Assembly: GCA_008477525.1 (NCBI GenBank)
Contig: SPDT01000006.1
Location: 1,267,501 to 1,331,500 of the forward strand
Source of the DNA: Hypomyces perniciosus
Taxonomy: Eukaryota; Ascomycota; Sordariomycetes; Hypocreales; Hypocreaceae
Reading direction: 5' to 3'
DNA: 64,000 bases
The position numbers and the translations under genes are program-made. Positions 46,303-58,139 of the stretch are shown piece by piece. Position 1 is the first letter of the stretch. Every line of letters starts with the position of its first letter. Under the pieces are notes generated by a model. The model did no database searches. It was given only the letters and a program-made list of their open reading frames with translations, and was not told the origin of the DNA.

Positions 46303-48159
46303 TGTGCGTCAGATACCTACCGAGGTAGCGAAGATATCCAAGGAAGAACAAAAAAGAAGCAAACGACGAGGAAGAAGAAGAAGAAGAAGCCGACGAAGAT
46401 GAAAACTGAGGATAGAATTCCCCCACCAAAACAGAAGCCTCCTTGTCGATAGTATTATGATGTAGATACTACAGAGTATCTATCCATCAGCAGGGTTGTC
46501 GGCAAATGACCAGCAAAGATAAGGTCGCAAAAATCGCTGAACTGCCGGAATGGAACCACCGCAAATGCAACTTTATGTAAGTGAGAAGAAGTGTCGCAGA
46601 ATCCGTACGGGTACCTGGCCTGGCTCTGGCCTGGCTCTCTGGCTAACTGGTCTGCGCCACGCAGCTTTTTGCGGGCGGATTCCGATGGGGGCTCACGAAT
46701 ACGAGTTGGTAATTATATTCCGTCTACTCATCAGTGTCGACATTCCACTTTTCCCACTTTCTCCGCAGGGTATACGAAGCTTACTCTGCCCTATGTCAGC
46801 CCTACCAGTAATATCGCAACACAGCAGACGTGTTGCGGGCGTTTTGGGGCTCAGCACCTCGCCGACTCTGAGCCTTTCTTCCACGGCCTTTTGGCTAATG
46901 AAGGATGTTCCGTATCGTTACCACACCACTCACAACAGACAGACGGCCAATAGCGCCGAAACAGGAGCCAACATGTTGTCTGTTTTGCACGGAATCCTCC
47001 GTGGTAGCAGCGATCCACTTGCTCGCTCTCGTGTTGCAGTGGGTATGCCCTCATTACCCATCAAATTTATAATGAACCCGACCCGACCGTACGGAACACA
47101 GATCGCACCAATGTGAAGGCACTAACCCGTGCACTGCGTATTGGCATCGTAAATCTGTCATCTTGGGTGCAGATATTATCGTTGTGCCGTTCTCGACAGC
47201 CGGCGCGCCGGCAGCCGTATACCGAAAGGGGCAGCAATACGGAGTGGTGGTCGTATCGTGCAAAAGGATGATTAGTCGTGGGTGGTATCTCTTCTCCCCT
47301 GTCTTCGTGTCAGGCTTCTTCCGCTGCCATCAGCCCTGCGCGCTGACCGCGGATATACGAATATGGTTTCTTGTCGCCCAGCCAATAACAATGGCCATAG
47401 AAGCGGAGATGAGCAATGGTTCCACCTTGTTGTCCTGGCTCAGGGCTCGTGCGTCCAATTCGAGAATCTAGGTTGTTCCGTTTCCATTTCCAGAAGATGA
47501 GTAAGTGCATCATCAATTGAAGCCTCTGCATTGATAACCAAGTTGTCGGCCTAATAATTCACCGTCACGAACAGAGGAGGGAAATCATACGTTGGCTGGT
47601 GTTAGGGGTGTGGCGGACAACTTCTGCGCCCGTCGACAGGGCGTCCTAGGTCAGCGTTGGCTGTTCCACTTGGTTCGACCTCACAACATTTTTGGTTCTT
47701 GTTCATATCCATCCCTTTATAGTTTCTTGTCGTTGTAGGTTCCGCGTACTCCGTAAACTTTGAAAATCCAAAATCCTTCGCTCTCGTAGGGCGGTCAGCT
47801 CACCCTACCTTAGGTATACTACTTCGTACTCCGTATCACCTATTGACACGCGTACTAAACCAGGTGTGGATCCAGCTGCTGGACAACGTCTAGATACGCG
47901 TATTCGGCATCCTCAACCTAAACAGCTCAGCGTTAATACAGCAAAATTTTCCTTGGCTGACGACAAAAGCCCGCACTAGTATTAGTACTCGTACGAGTAT
48001 ATTAACGTCTCAACTGCATTATGCACTCCCAGGGTCCAAGAGTCGTGAGCTGTTCTCTTCCATACGAAAATGGCATTTCCTCACAGATGAACCTTGTTCA
48101 AACGGGACATTTCAGCCCGCACTGCGTCGGGCAACACCAGGGGTATATAAAATTGCTGT
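46303..48159. other. 1.9 kb region between the Zn2Cys6 gene and SPB4
   Basis: A 188-codon open frame at 46550-47116 (plus) exists but shows no domain, and I do not call it. The region holds a GAA/AAG tract (46370-46395) and TACTCCGTA at 47747 and 47827. The left part is the promoter of the Zn2Cys6 gene. Confidence 0.55.
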
Positions 48160-50107
48160 TTAATCATCAAAGCCTTCAAACTCTTCATCCGCGGTCGCTG
48201 CTTTTTCCTGGTTCTGTTGCCTGACCTGTTGGATCAAGTCATTCAGCTCCGCATGTTGGAGCTTCTCTTCATCCGTCATTTTGGCTGTCCTTTCGGCATC
48301 TCTCTTCTTGGCCCGTTTCTCCCGCCTTTCAACTCGGTGATCCTCCATCTCGTGTTTTCCGCTCCATGCTTCATTGTTCTTTCTCTTTTTCTTCGCTTCA
48401 GCGGCTTTCCTGGCACTTTCTCCGGATCTCTCAGCCTCTAGGGCCTCTTGTCTTGCCTTCTCTCGCGCCTTTTCCTTGTAGGGGAAAGTGTCCCAATCCA
48501 TCTCTATTCCCAATGTCTTGTCGCCAACCCAAGCCCTTAGCTCCGGCATCTTGGGCATGCGGAGAAGTCCCCATGCGTGTCCAAGATCTGCCCAATCAAG
48601 GTCGCTCGTCCGAAATATTGATGTTGCTTGGTGAGCTCCGTAGCTTCGAGCCCAACTTACAAAAGCCTTTTGGGCCTTGTCATAAAATGCTCGGTCAGTT
48701 TGGACTAGTTCTCGGATCTTTGCGGTTGCATTACGGGCATCGTCTTCCGTCAAAGCAATCTCGGGCTTTTCCAACAGTGTAATTGGTGTTTTGCGAACTT
48801 CCAAGAACTTGACATAATCTTCCTCCCGTCCGGGGTGGAGCATCACCACCGCCAGTCCTTTTCGTCCAGCACGACCCGCGCGTCCGCTCCGGTGTATGAA
48901 AACCTTGGGATCTGATGGGGCGTCAATTTGAACAACCAGGTCAACTTGCGGGATATCCAAACCCCGAGCGGCCAGATCGGTTGTTAATAAAATTGTTGGG
49001 GATACTGAAGTTAAGAAGCGATTGAAGTTCTTTTCGCGCACCTTGGCAGGGTGCTTCCCGTGTAAAGGCAATAAGGCGAATCCTGGGGGGAGGATTTCAG
49101 GTAGGACGTGTTGGAAATAGTCCACAGCGGCACATGTTGACAGGAAGACAATGCTGCGCTGTGGCCTCACAGGCAGACGCTCCAAAAGCTGTGTCAAGGC
49201 TGGCAACTTTTGGCTCGCCGGCTTGATGAGGTAGGCCATTTGAAGGCTTGCCGGCGTCCTCCTGTCCTCCACAATGCCACCGTCCTTCATCTTGACTTTG
49301 ACCTCAATCTTGACTGGATTTCGCAGTCCCACCCGAATGATCTCACCCACAGCTTCACTTACGCTTGCACTGAACAAGCCCGTCCGCCTCTGTTTCGGAA
49401 GATGTGAGAGTATGCCTTGAAGATCCTGCTTGAATCCTAAATCAAGCAACCTATCGGCCTCATCCAGGACAAGGACCTCAAAGCTGGACTGAGTGCAGTG
49501 TACATGTCGCGACGCCAGTAGTTCCACGAGTCTTCCGGGGGATGATATTAAAAGGTTCGGGCTATGTCGGACAAAGTAGCTGAGGTCTTGCGCAGTTGTT
49601 GTAGTGCCTCCAACGAGCAATTGCGGGACAACAACGGGAACAACGGTGCTGGGTCTCTTGTCCTCCCCTTTCAGATGCGGCAAGATTTCGGCGGATGGGG
49701 CATGGAATTCTAGAAGTGACAGTAGGACTGAGTGAATCTGAGCGGCGAGCTCTCGTGTGGGCGAGACAACAATAGCGCCAATATGGTGTTTCTTGGTGGG
49801 TTCTGCCAGGCGCAGGAGTCTTTGGACAACTGGGATCAAGAAAGCCAATGTCTTTCCGCTACCAGTGACGGCCTATAGATATGGTCTTATATCAGAACTC
49901 CGAATTCGTCTGTTATGGTCTGAACTGACTTACCTCAACCACCACGTCCTTGTTTCCGAGAAAATGAGGCAAGGTCGCAGCTTGTACCGGGGTCATCTTG
50001 GCGAATCCCATACTTGATACAGCTTCCAGGATCCATTCTGCCAAGGGGGGTGTCAGCGCATCCCAGGCTCTGGGATCTCTTTTCGCTGAGACCTTTGCGG
50101 ACGCCAT
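48160..50107 (-). CDS. SPB4: DEAD-box ATP-dependent rRNA helicase Spb4
   Basis: Spb4 remodels rRNA during 60S ribosome assembly in the nucleolus. Exons 50107-49934 and 49872-48160 (61-base intron) give 628 residues. Helicase motifs: the Q-motif region [23 protein letters not shown] made across the splice junction, [38 protein letters not shown] in place of the usual [27 protein letters not shown] and [13 protein letters not shown]. The C-terminus has the Spb4/DBP10-type extension ([20 protein letters not shown], then [13 protein letters not shown]) and a lysine/glutamate-rich coiled coil ending EEFEGFDD. Divergent from DGK1. Secure at family level; the SPB4 assignment rests on length and the C-terminal extension. 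Confidence 0.92.
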
Positions 50108-51031
50108 GATGCAAATATTTGTTTGCGATATCTTCCAACCAGCGCTCGAGAGCGGCAGCTGCTGTCGCAAAATCGAGGCAGGACCCAAGAAATTTAGATG
50201 CTTTTATCTTATCTCCACGTGCCAATGACCATATCGAGCGCTAGCGTGGTGGCCAAAAAGACGCTTCATGATTGGTTCGTGACAGGCTCATTGATCGGGG
50301 CGGCTCCGGACTCCGTTAGCTGTGCTGCCAGGGATGCACGTTGGCACGCAATGTACAGAGTGTCCGTAGTATTACGAAGTACTTCCTACTCATATATGTA
50401 GAGGGAATTCGTACCACCTGAAAGCATTACAACAAAAAGAAAACAGATAGAGAATAGAAAACCGCACATGTAAATCCCTTCCCACATATTCCAGCGTTCG
50501 TGTGGACGGCAGATGGGCCACAAATGATCAAATTGGCAGGTCACATGTGCGCCTCGAGACTTTAAACAAGGGTACCATTCCCAGCAGGCGGCGCCACCAA
50601 GTCCGAGACACACGACAGCGGGACAAAATCCTGGAGAAGGCTCTGTAAAATACACCTACGGCCCTTTTCAGCACACCGATGGTTTTGCTCCTCTCTTCAC
50701 ATGCGCGCATTGTTCCGGAAGCCCATTTTATGCGCATCATGCGGCGGGGGAACGAACCTCCACTGCATCATTGTTAAAACCCATCCTGGATCCGACCAAC
50801 ACCGCCGACTCTTCGCTCTACTGTCTCGCGACATCCCATACGAGTAGCAATAACCGTCGGTGTCTCTTCTCTCTCTTCTCTCTCTTCGGTCTCCGCAGCA
50901 CTGCATCGGCGCGCCTCTCGCGCCGAGACATTCATCTCCACTCCTCATTTTGGCCCTCAGGCTTTGAGTCTCTACGACGCCTCGTCGTCGGCGCTGTTCG
51001 TTATCCAGCGCTTCCACCAGTCTCCTTCACC
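50108..51031. promoter_or_regulatory. divergent promoter of SPB4 and DGK1
   Basis: 924 bases. The frame upstream of the DGK1 ATG stays open back to an ATG at 50771. CTCTCTTCTCTCTCTTC-type pyrimidine tracts lie at about 50868-50890. Confidence 0.6.
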
Positions 51032-52213
51032 ATGTCGCTCCGCCGCAAAGCCAGCAACGGCGGCGTGCCAGAGACGCCCCGCGTTATCTCTCCAAGCCCT
51101 ACACCCTCCGAACGAGAGAGACAAGATTATGTCGGACCTATGACCCGGAGCCGCAAGAAGGCGCCCCAACAACAACAGGCGGTAGAAGAACTCAGCGATG
51201 AGGAAAGGTACAGCGCTCCCGAACTCCGGAGATCCCGCACGAGAAGCCGCTCCCCCATCGACTCTCGAGCCGTCCCCCGCATGACGCCGAAGACTTCTAG
51301 CGAACCGGTCGAGGCGCACAAGCCGGAGCAAAACGGCACAGCAAATGGGACGGCCAAGCTGGCTACGACCAACGGCCATCTCGCTCCCCCTCCGTCTGCA
51401 GTGTCGCTGGGATGGAGCTGGCGTGATTTCAGTCGCAGCCCCAGCCCTCTAGGCCTTATCCCGATTCACAGGCACTGGAGGACATTTGTCCACAAACACG
51501 AGGTCCCTAGGAAGGTACTACACGTATCTATCGGGTTCTTTGTCGTCTGGCTCTACAGCACAGGCACCCAGACCAGCATGGTCCCTCCATATCTGATGGC
51601 AGCGTTGATCCCCATCACTACGGTTGATTGGCTACGACACAGATATGCGTCCGTCAACCGACTGTACGTCAAGGTCTTGGGGGCTCTCATGAGAGAAAGC
51701 GAGTACTCCGGATGGAACGGTGTCATCTTCTACCTCCTGGGCGCATGGATTGTTCTCTACTTCTTCCCCAAGGATGTAGGTGTCATGAGCGTCCTCTTGC
51801 TCAGCTGGTGTGACACCGCCGCCAGCACCTTTGGCCGTCTCTGGGGTCGATATACTCCGAGACTCCGCCGCGGCAAGTCCCTGGCAGGCTCGCTGGCTGC
51901 CTTCCTCATGGGGGTGGCCACATCCTATCTGTGGTATGGATGGCTCGTCCCAACTCTCGGGCCGATGCCCGGTGACGAGAACTTTGTGTTCAAGGGCGCA
52001 CTCTCGCTTCCGAAAGCCTTGACCGAAGCCGTTGGGCTTTCGGATGATCTGGCCACCATTACTGGCTCATTAGCATTGGGGGTCGTGAGCATTTGGTCTG
52101 GATTTGTAGCCTCGGCCAGCGAAGTGGTTGACATCTTTGGATGGGATGATAACCTGACGATACCGGTGCTCAGTGGAATTGGCATCTACGGATTTTTGAA
52201 GATTTTTGGTTAG
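51032..52213 (+). CDS. DGK1: CTP-dependent diacylglycerol kinase (Dgk1)
   Basis: Dgk1 uses CTP to make phosphatidate from diacylglycerol in the ER/nuclear membrane, opposing lipin-type phosphatases. A single exon from ATG 51032 gives 393 residues. Residues 1-120 are hydrophilic, rich in Ser/Arg/Pro (TPRVISPSPTPSERE, RRSRTRSRSPIDS), as in other fungal Dgk1 N-termini. The catalytic membrane part starts at HEVPRKVLHVSIGFFVVWLY and has several membrane helices (MAALIPITTVDWLRHRYA; VIFYLLGAWIVLYFF). The CTP-transferase signature lies in LLSWCDTAASTFGRLWGR followed by GKSLAGSLAAFLMG. The end IPVLSGIGIYGFLKIF is typical. The frame extends 87 codons upstream to ATG 50771, but the CACC-ATG-TCG context favours 51032. 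Confidence 0.88.
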   Translation: MSLRRKASNGGVPETPRVISPSPTPSERERQDYVGPMTRSRKKAPQQQQAVEELSDEERYSAPELRRSRTRSRSPIDSRAVPRMTPKTSSEPVEAHKPEQNGTANGTAKLATTNGHLAPPPSAVSLGWSWRDFSRSPSPLGLIPIHRHWRTFVHKHEVPRKVLHVSIGFFVVWLYSTGTQTSMVPPYLMAALIPITTVDWLRHRYASVNRLYVKVLGALMRESEYSGWNGVIFYLLGAWIVLYFFPKDVGVMSVLLLSWCDTAASTFGRLWGRYTPRLRRGKSLAGSLAAFLMGVATSYLWYGWLVPTLGPMPGDENFVFKGALSLPKALTEAVGLSDDLATITGSLALGVVSIWSGFVASASEVVDIFGWDDNLTIPVLSGIGIYGFLKIFG

Positions 52214-55200
52214 ACACATATTACGGAGTACATATACTGCTTTTTCGCTCATTCTCTTGTCTTCTCTCCTCTCCTCTCCAAATGTAGGTCTTGCATGATC
52301 GGCGTTTTAGGTTTCACGTCTTATTCTTGGTTCTGGATTCGGCGGCCATGGTCATGGTGGGAATGATAGGCTTAAGAGCACTCGACGAGGGATGGCATGG
52401 TATACTGCACTCAGAGTCAGTGGGTTATTTCGAGACGTTTGGTATACATGACGACAACCTCTATACACTTTGAGCTGAGCTGCGAACTCGGCATGTCATT
52501 TTCAGTGTAGTACATGCTATGTGTAAATACTACCTAGACTTGAGACACCGTCACTCATGACAGAAAACGATGCGCACTTTAACAAAATGCCCGGTCTTAC
52601 TTTTTGCATCCGGTCACGAGGCTGCGACATAAGGTATGTTGTGATGTTGTCATATCATACCAGTCAACAACAAATAACGAGGCCAGTCTTCACTTTTCCT
52701 ACGGAAATATGGTTGTCCATTCATGCCCTCTCGGGTATGTTGTATGACGATGTCTTCTGCTAACCAGTGGCGAAACAAACATGGATGTTTTTAGAGGAGG
52801 TGGGAAGCAACCGGCGCATGTAACCCTCCTTCAGAAGACTGGGTATGTTGGAGAGAAATGAAACAGACGGGGGGGGTTGTCGAACTGCCACATCAGCAGG
52901 CTGCTTTGGCCCTATGGGGTTGTGCCCTATCATCTTTTCTGTGAGGTTTCTATTTACAAAATACCATGGCCTTCTACGTCTGCAAGTTTACTTTATCAGA
53001 TTTGGGTCCTGGTCACTACCCCCACTAACAATACGACACCCTCATGGTTCCCAATCCACCGGGAGAGGCTTCTTGATGGAGGGGTGGGATGGAGGGGCAC
53101 AACTCATCCACTTGTCCACGTATTTGCCCATTTTGGAGGGGCTGTTGATAAGCCTCGGCCTCTGTATCACTCTAGATAATCTTGAATTTCACGACAAGTG
53201 CGGTTTGGCCTTGAATTAATTACAAGAAGCGAGGCTAATACTGCATGTACCTACATATTTGCCTGCACTCATTGCAGGACTGTTGGGTCATGCCACTCTC
53301 ACCTTTTTCTGATTCTACGAGCTCTCAACAATGAGAAACATTCTGTCTACTCCTCTCTATGACAGCCAAGTAACACATTGGGCATCACGCATGCGTACAA
53401 GACAAGCTTGTCTCGCACACGCCATGTTCCAGGCTTGCAATGCTGCCTGTCTACGCCCTACGAGGCCAAATGCTGTGCTGCGATGGACCTCGGCCATAGC
53501 CTTACACGGCCCAATTGGTCCCCACACCAATCACGAATGCGTGTGACAGACCTACCCGGTAACGGAGGGGCTCCGGACCTCCGAAGGTTGAGTTGGCAGG
53601 ACAGGTGTCTCTCTTCTATTGTGGTACGAAGTACGAAGTACTGCGTAGTTATATAATTACGTTTTGCGCATGATGAAGGCCTGATTTATGTACTTCGTAT
53701 GCAGTGTGTGTATTTCCATCTTTGTGCATGTATCTGCGGAGCACTGGTCACTCCGAACGGCGCTGCAGGAGCCAGGGTCGAGCGGGCAGTGTGCATGATG
53801 GGAGCGAGTGAAATGACGATGTTGGGCTGCCGTCGTGGTTTCGATTGGGCTTCGTTCCAAACCACCTCACATACCTAACCGCCACCCCCATCGTCCATGC
53901 TTTGGTGTCTCGGCTTGCTTGCTTGCCCGATGCGTTGGAGCTGCAGGGCATTGGAAAGGAGGTGATCTGAGTCCACTTTAACGTACAGATTCCCTCCACC
54001 GGGTCATGCATACATCTACATCTAGTCCCGCTTCCAAGGTTCTGGAAGGCACAGATACTATGCGGAAATTTATCTGGCAGCTTAGAGATACATAGTATCC
54101 ATGGCAAGGCACGCTGTTTGATATCCCCTCGCCCAAGGGGACAGCCCAAGGCGGGGGAGGGGCAACAACACACACATCATCTTCATTCCAACACATCCCG
54201 ACCCCGTTATTCATTTTTGTCCAATCAGCAACGGAGAAACTCGCAAAGTTGGGCTCTTCCTGGCTCCTTAGATCGGCTGCTAAAGCAGTTGGGATCTTCC
54301 ATTAATGTCCAATGAGACGCCATGGGAAGTTTGAACCCGACGGTGGGGTCTCAGAGCTTCAGAAGCGGCGCCGAATCGGACGACCCAATTTCCTGGGAAA
54401 ATGGAGGTCATATATAATAAGAGCGGTGTATGCTTGAAAGCTGTAGCATTTTGGTAGGACATGTGTAGATGGAGAAGAGAGAAAAGAGGCAAAGACATCA
54501 ATCCATCTAGATATGAATGCAGCATTCATGTCAGTACTGTCCGGAGTGCTTCGTATCAATTACTGCTCCATTCACGGCTCTGCAGCCCGCCCCCCTTCGG
54601 CCGCACACCCTAGGTATACTACATTATTTTTCCCTCTCGGAATATCCTCTGGCGCATATCTTGACAACGCATCACCACATCACCCCGAGAGGGAAAAAAA
54701 AAACCTTGCTCGGCTTGGCCTATTATCTGCACCTCTGCCTGACCCGCTGCCTCACCTCGCCTGGATCGCCTTGCAGTCCGCCAACTCTGTGGCGCCCCAG
54801 ACAACCAACTTTGGCGTCGTGCATGGCGAAAAAAAATCCAACGCCGCTTTTGGGCCGTTTTCACCTCTGTCCTGGGCTACCTAGGTAATAGCGTCACCGC
54901 GCTTGTTGGACCAGAGATTTTGGATCCGGCTACTTCGTACAGGCCGTTCTCATCATCACTGCTGGATTGATTCTATTCGCACCTGGGGCCCTCTGGCAAG
55001 GTGTGTCCTCGTCCGCTCGGCTCGTCCGCCCCCATGGCGATATCCTGGCTGGCCAAGCCGAGCCTGGCCTGGCCTTTTGCCTTTTGCCTCCCACCCAGCT
55101 CATTGCCCTTGATGCTGCTGCCACCATCGTTGTGAATGAGACGTGTCCGCCTCCATCCTTTCCCATGGGGTTTCCCTACCGTTGCGCCCAATGCTAGCGC

Positions 55201-56208
55201 AGCCACCCTCTTCTCTTGTTCTCTTGTCTGGCTGGCCCAGTTCTCTTACCTACACCTATGTTCTTCCCTGTCGTCACCGACCAGACCAGTCTTGGCCATC
55301 TCACACTCCCAGCGGAATGTCTCTCCTTGTCTATAGGTCCGAGCCTCCGTCATTCTTTCGTCCCACGCCCTCCTAACCCTGTGGCTGGCACCGGCCTCTG
55401 TGTTTTACTCTCACCCCAATCCCACTGTGAGCACTGGCTCCACAACTTCCGTTCTTATGTACAATTTTGTCTCTCGGCATGCGTCCAGGGTAAACTTTCT
55501 GGTGTTTGGCCACACAAAGCAGCCTCCCGGCCCAAGGTGAAGTCGGTTCCCATTGCACCCTCGTACTTTTTTTTATTTTTTTTTATTTTTTTTTTTACTT
55601 TACCTCATTGGACTCGTGTCTGTCTCTATTCCCACCCTACCCCTTTCCAATCCCATTGTCCAATTCTATTTTCTTGTTGGTTCGACGTAGGGGGGTCAAG
55701 GGTCCCTACGAAGCGTCCACAACCACGCCTCCTCCATGTTACTCTCGCCGGCCCACACTATGCAAGCCTCCATCACCGTCTCGTCCCTGCTGCTTCATGT
55801 TCATAGTACCATAGTCTCATGCTTATCCGTCTCCCCATTGCAAGCGGGGCCAGGACTAAACGGCCCGGCGAATGGAGACATGATATCTTATCCCTTCAGT
55901 TCAAGCATATCGACATGGGAGGGTCCTGGAAAAGTATAAAAGGGGCCATCTTGTTCAAGTTGAACATGATTTCTTCTTCTTCCTTTCTTATCACTTCTCC
56001 CTAGCTTTCTCAATTGAGTCCCCAAAGTCCACGCTTGTTGTGCGAGTCAAGACCTTCAAGTCTCAACACTTACACTCGACCATTACATCACTCAACTAAG
56101 AAGCCTTTTGCTTGGTTCCAACATACCACACTACTTGGTGCTACCTTGCCTCAACTAATCCCCCCTCATTCTATATTCTGATTGTCAAACAATTGACCGT
56201 CAATCGTC
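52214..56208. promoter_or_regulatory. 4.0 kb upstream region of the small coiled-coil gene
   Basis: No supported gene. It has TACGGAGTA at 52222, many TACGAAGTA-like variants (53630, 53692, 54935), T runs with A interruptions (55567-55597) and C/T-rich blocks from 54600 on. A TATA box at 55935 precedes the gene at 56209. Open frames here (for example 55216-55806) are low-complexity and are not called. Confidence 0.5.
55935..55942 (+). promoter_or_regulatory. TATA box
   Basis: TATAAAAG in AAAGTATAAAAGGGG, 274 bases before ATG 56209. With initiation about 30 bases downstream the leader would be about 240 bases. Confidence 0.6.
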
Positions 56209-57034
56209 ATGTCTGCCTCATTTCAAACCGTTGCCTACTCCATGCCTATGGCTGTCCCTTCCAAGGGCAATCAATACCCCACCTATAGCCAATATTCCAT
56301 CTCCCCGCCGGAATGCGAAGACGCCCTCAGCTCCGCCTCCGCCGTTCCCTCCTACAGCAATAGCGGATTGTCCGCCACTTCGGCCAGCTATGTCGGCAGC
56401 TCTAGCGGCGACTACGAGAGCACCGGCTCTGCTAGCGGTGTGGACTTCCAGGAGTACATGCAGGACCGCTTCTCCAACTCCTTCAACCCCATCCCCCTGG
56501 ATCGCAGCATGGCGGTCCAAGCACAAACGTGAGTACTACTACTGGTTGCTCCTTGGGTCTAATGGTTGCTACCGAGATTGGCTGCAATTTACTCGACGTT
56601 CCTTTTGCTGTCTGCCGTCTCAACCCCGATCTCATGGCCTAATCCTGCTTTGTTTCACAGATCTGGCAAACTCAATGCCAAGCACCGCGAGCTCCTGGAG
56701 CTGCAGAAGCAGGCGCAGGCTCGGCTTGCGAGAACTCGCGAGCGATTCGCTGAGGGAATGCGTGATGCGCGGGAGGTGCGTGGCGATCTCGAGTGGACGC
56801 AGAAGAAAGTTTCGTAAGTTTTCCTCCCCTACATATCTACATGATTCGCAATACCAGCGCTCTCTCAGCGATCCTTTGAGAGTGAACATCGCACAGTAGC
56901 GAAAAAGTCTGTAATTGCTACAGAACCAGAGCTGACATGTTCATAACAGCGCGCTGAATACAAAGGCCTCGCGCAAACACCCCATGGAGCACGCAAAAGC
57001 TCGACAGCGATTCCCCTCCCCCGAGTACAACTGA
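56209..57034 (+). CDS. small coiled-coil protein of unknown function
   Basis: Exons 56209-56528, 56661-56813 and 56950-57034 give 185 residues. Donors are GTGAGT and GTAAGT, acceptors TTTCACAG and CATAACAG, and the frame is kept throughout. The N-terminal half is Ser/Tyr/Pro-rich and disordered (YPTYSQYSISPPE, VGSSSGDYESTGS). The second exon encodes a basic helical segment likely to form a coiled coil (KLNAKHRELLELQKQAQA, RLARTRERFAEGMRDA). The tail ends RQRFPSPEYN. No DNA-binding motif or membrane segment seen. It looks like a conserved hypothetical protein of Sordariomycetes, but I cannot name a function. The 4 kb gene-free upstream region and TATA box suggest tight, probably developmental or stress regulation. 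Confidence 0.8.
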
Positions 57035-57372
57035 TTTCCTTGAACGACAACAAAAGCTTTTGATTTGTGTTTTCTTATGCACCCCGAAAAGCGATCGCAC
57101 TTATTTTGCTGCAAGAACGACTCTATTTAACTGGATTTTAATGCGGCTCTTCAATCTGTTTTTCACATCCTCCAGCACCGCTTGGCTGGAGGAACACCTA
57201 TTGACGTTAAAATTGGCGCCGCCCGCGCGGCAATCTTGCAGGCACAGACGCGGACTGGATCTCTTGCTGCTTTATCGGCATTGCAGCCGACGGCTCTGCC
57301 CACCACACGCCCCATTTTTGGCTGCTTGTGACAGAGTGGGGTGGAAACCGGGCAAATTTACGATATTATGAC
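57035..57372. other. 3' flank
   Basis: 338 bases; nothing recognised. Confidence 0.6.
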
Positions 57373-57813
57373 TTATGATTGGATAATTTGGGACGGTCTG
57401 GGAGTATTAAATGTACACTTATGCCCGGCGTCCGTAGCGGGATCGGAGACGAAAAGGAAGGTGGTGTGAGCCTTCGGAGCGACAGAACCAACAGGATCCT
57501 CTTCTCCATGGATGTCCTTGAGGGCAAAATGGGCCGGGGGAGCGGCGAGAGCAGGAGACAGATGGGACGTGTTTGAAGGCGCTTTTCCTATTGGGGACGA
57601 AATATTGCTGCATTGGGTAACGGCGAGAGCTCGAGGATGAGGAGTTACTACTGTATTCGGCGGCGTAGGCGTTTCTTCGGACACCCGGGAGTCTATCTCA
57701 AGGCTGAGGGGAGTGTCGATAGGTCTTGTAGTAAAGAATGTTTCCTTTTTCGTCTCGGCAGTGACCCATTGGCCAATCCCGATTGCTAGGGCGTGAATGA
57801 GACCCTCCTCTAT
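57373..57813 (-). CDS. doubtful Ser/Pro/Thr-rich open frame
   Basis: An open frame of 146 codons ends at 57373. Its sequence (VTAETKKETFFTTRPIDTPLSLEID, PTPPNTVVTPHPRAL) is coherent but low-complexity, and no domain is recognised. The first in-frame ATG is at 57684. Directly upstream, in the same frame, a TGA at 57816-57814 separates it from a 27-codon stretch starting at ATG 57897 (MESNHMILDAAGSLGPEG). A TGAATAG|AGG acceptor right after the TGA could instead mark an exon start, but no good donor is visible. It may be an exon of an unannotated gene, a decayed gene or chance. Confidence 0.25.
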   Translation of the reverse strand: MEEGLIHALAIGIGQWVTAETKKETFFTTRPIDTPLSLEIDSRVSEETPTPPNTVVTPHPRALAVTQCSNISSPIGKAPSNTSHLSPALAAPPAHFALKDIHGEEDPVGSVAPKAHTTFLFVSDPATDAGHKCTFNTPRPSQIIQS

Positions 57814-58139
57814 TCATAGGGGAAAGTGTGCCTGCAGACGAAGGCCCTCTGGACCAAGTGACCCAGCAGCATCCAGGATCATGTGATTCGACTCCATGTT
57901 GTTGTTCGGAGTTGATGTGTTGGAGGTACTCCTGAGACGTAGTCGAGATCACGTGATACGGCACTGACAGACCGGCTAGGGGATGGTTGATAGAATTGGG
58001 TGTAACGAAAAACGGTGCAATCCTGCAAGTATGCCCAGTCGTTTTCACTGAGGATTCATGACTCCTGTTAGGTACCGTAGGAGCCAGAGCTCTCCTATTC
58101 CATTGGGTGTCATGATGGCGCCTGTGTGGACTAACACAC

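Noticed and set aside
46550..47116. Plus-strand frame of 188 codons
   Set aside because: No domain or splice support; long frames are expected by chance at this base composition.
55216..55806. Plus-strand frame of 196 codons
   Set aside because: C/T-rich promoter sequence giving Pro/Ser/Phe-rich translation, includes a poly-Phe stretch from a T run.
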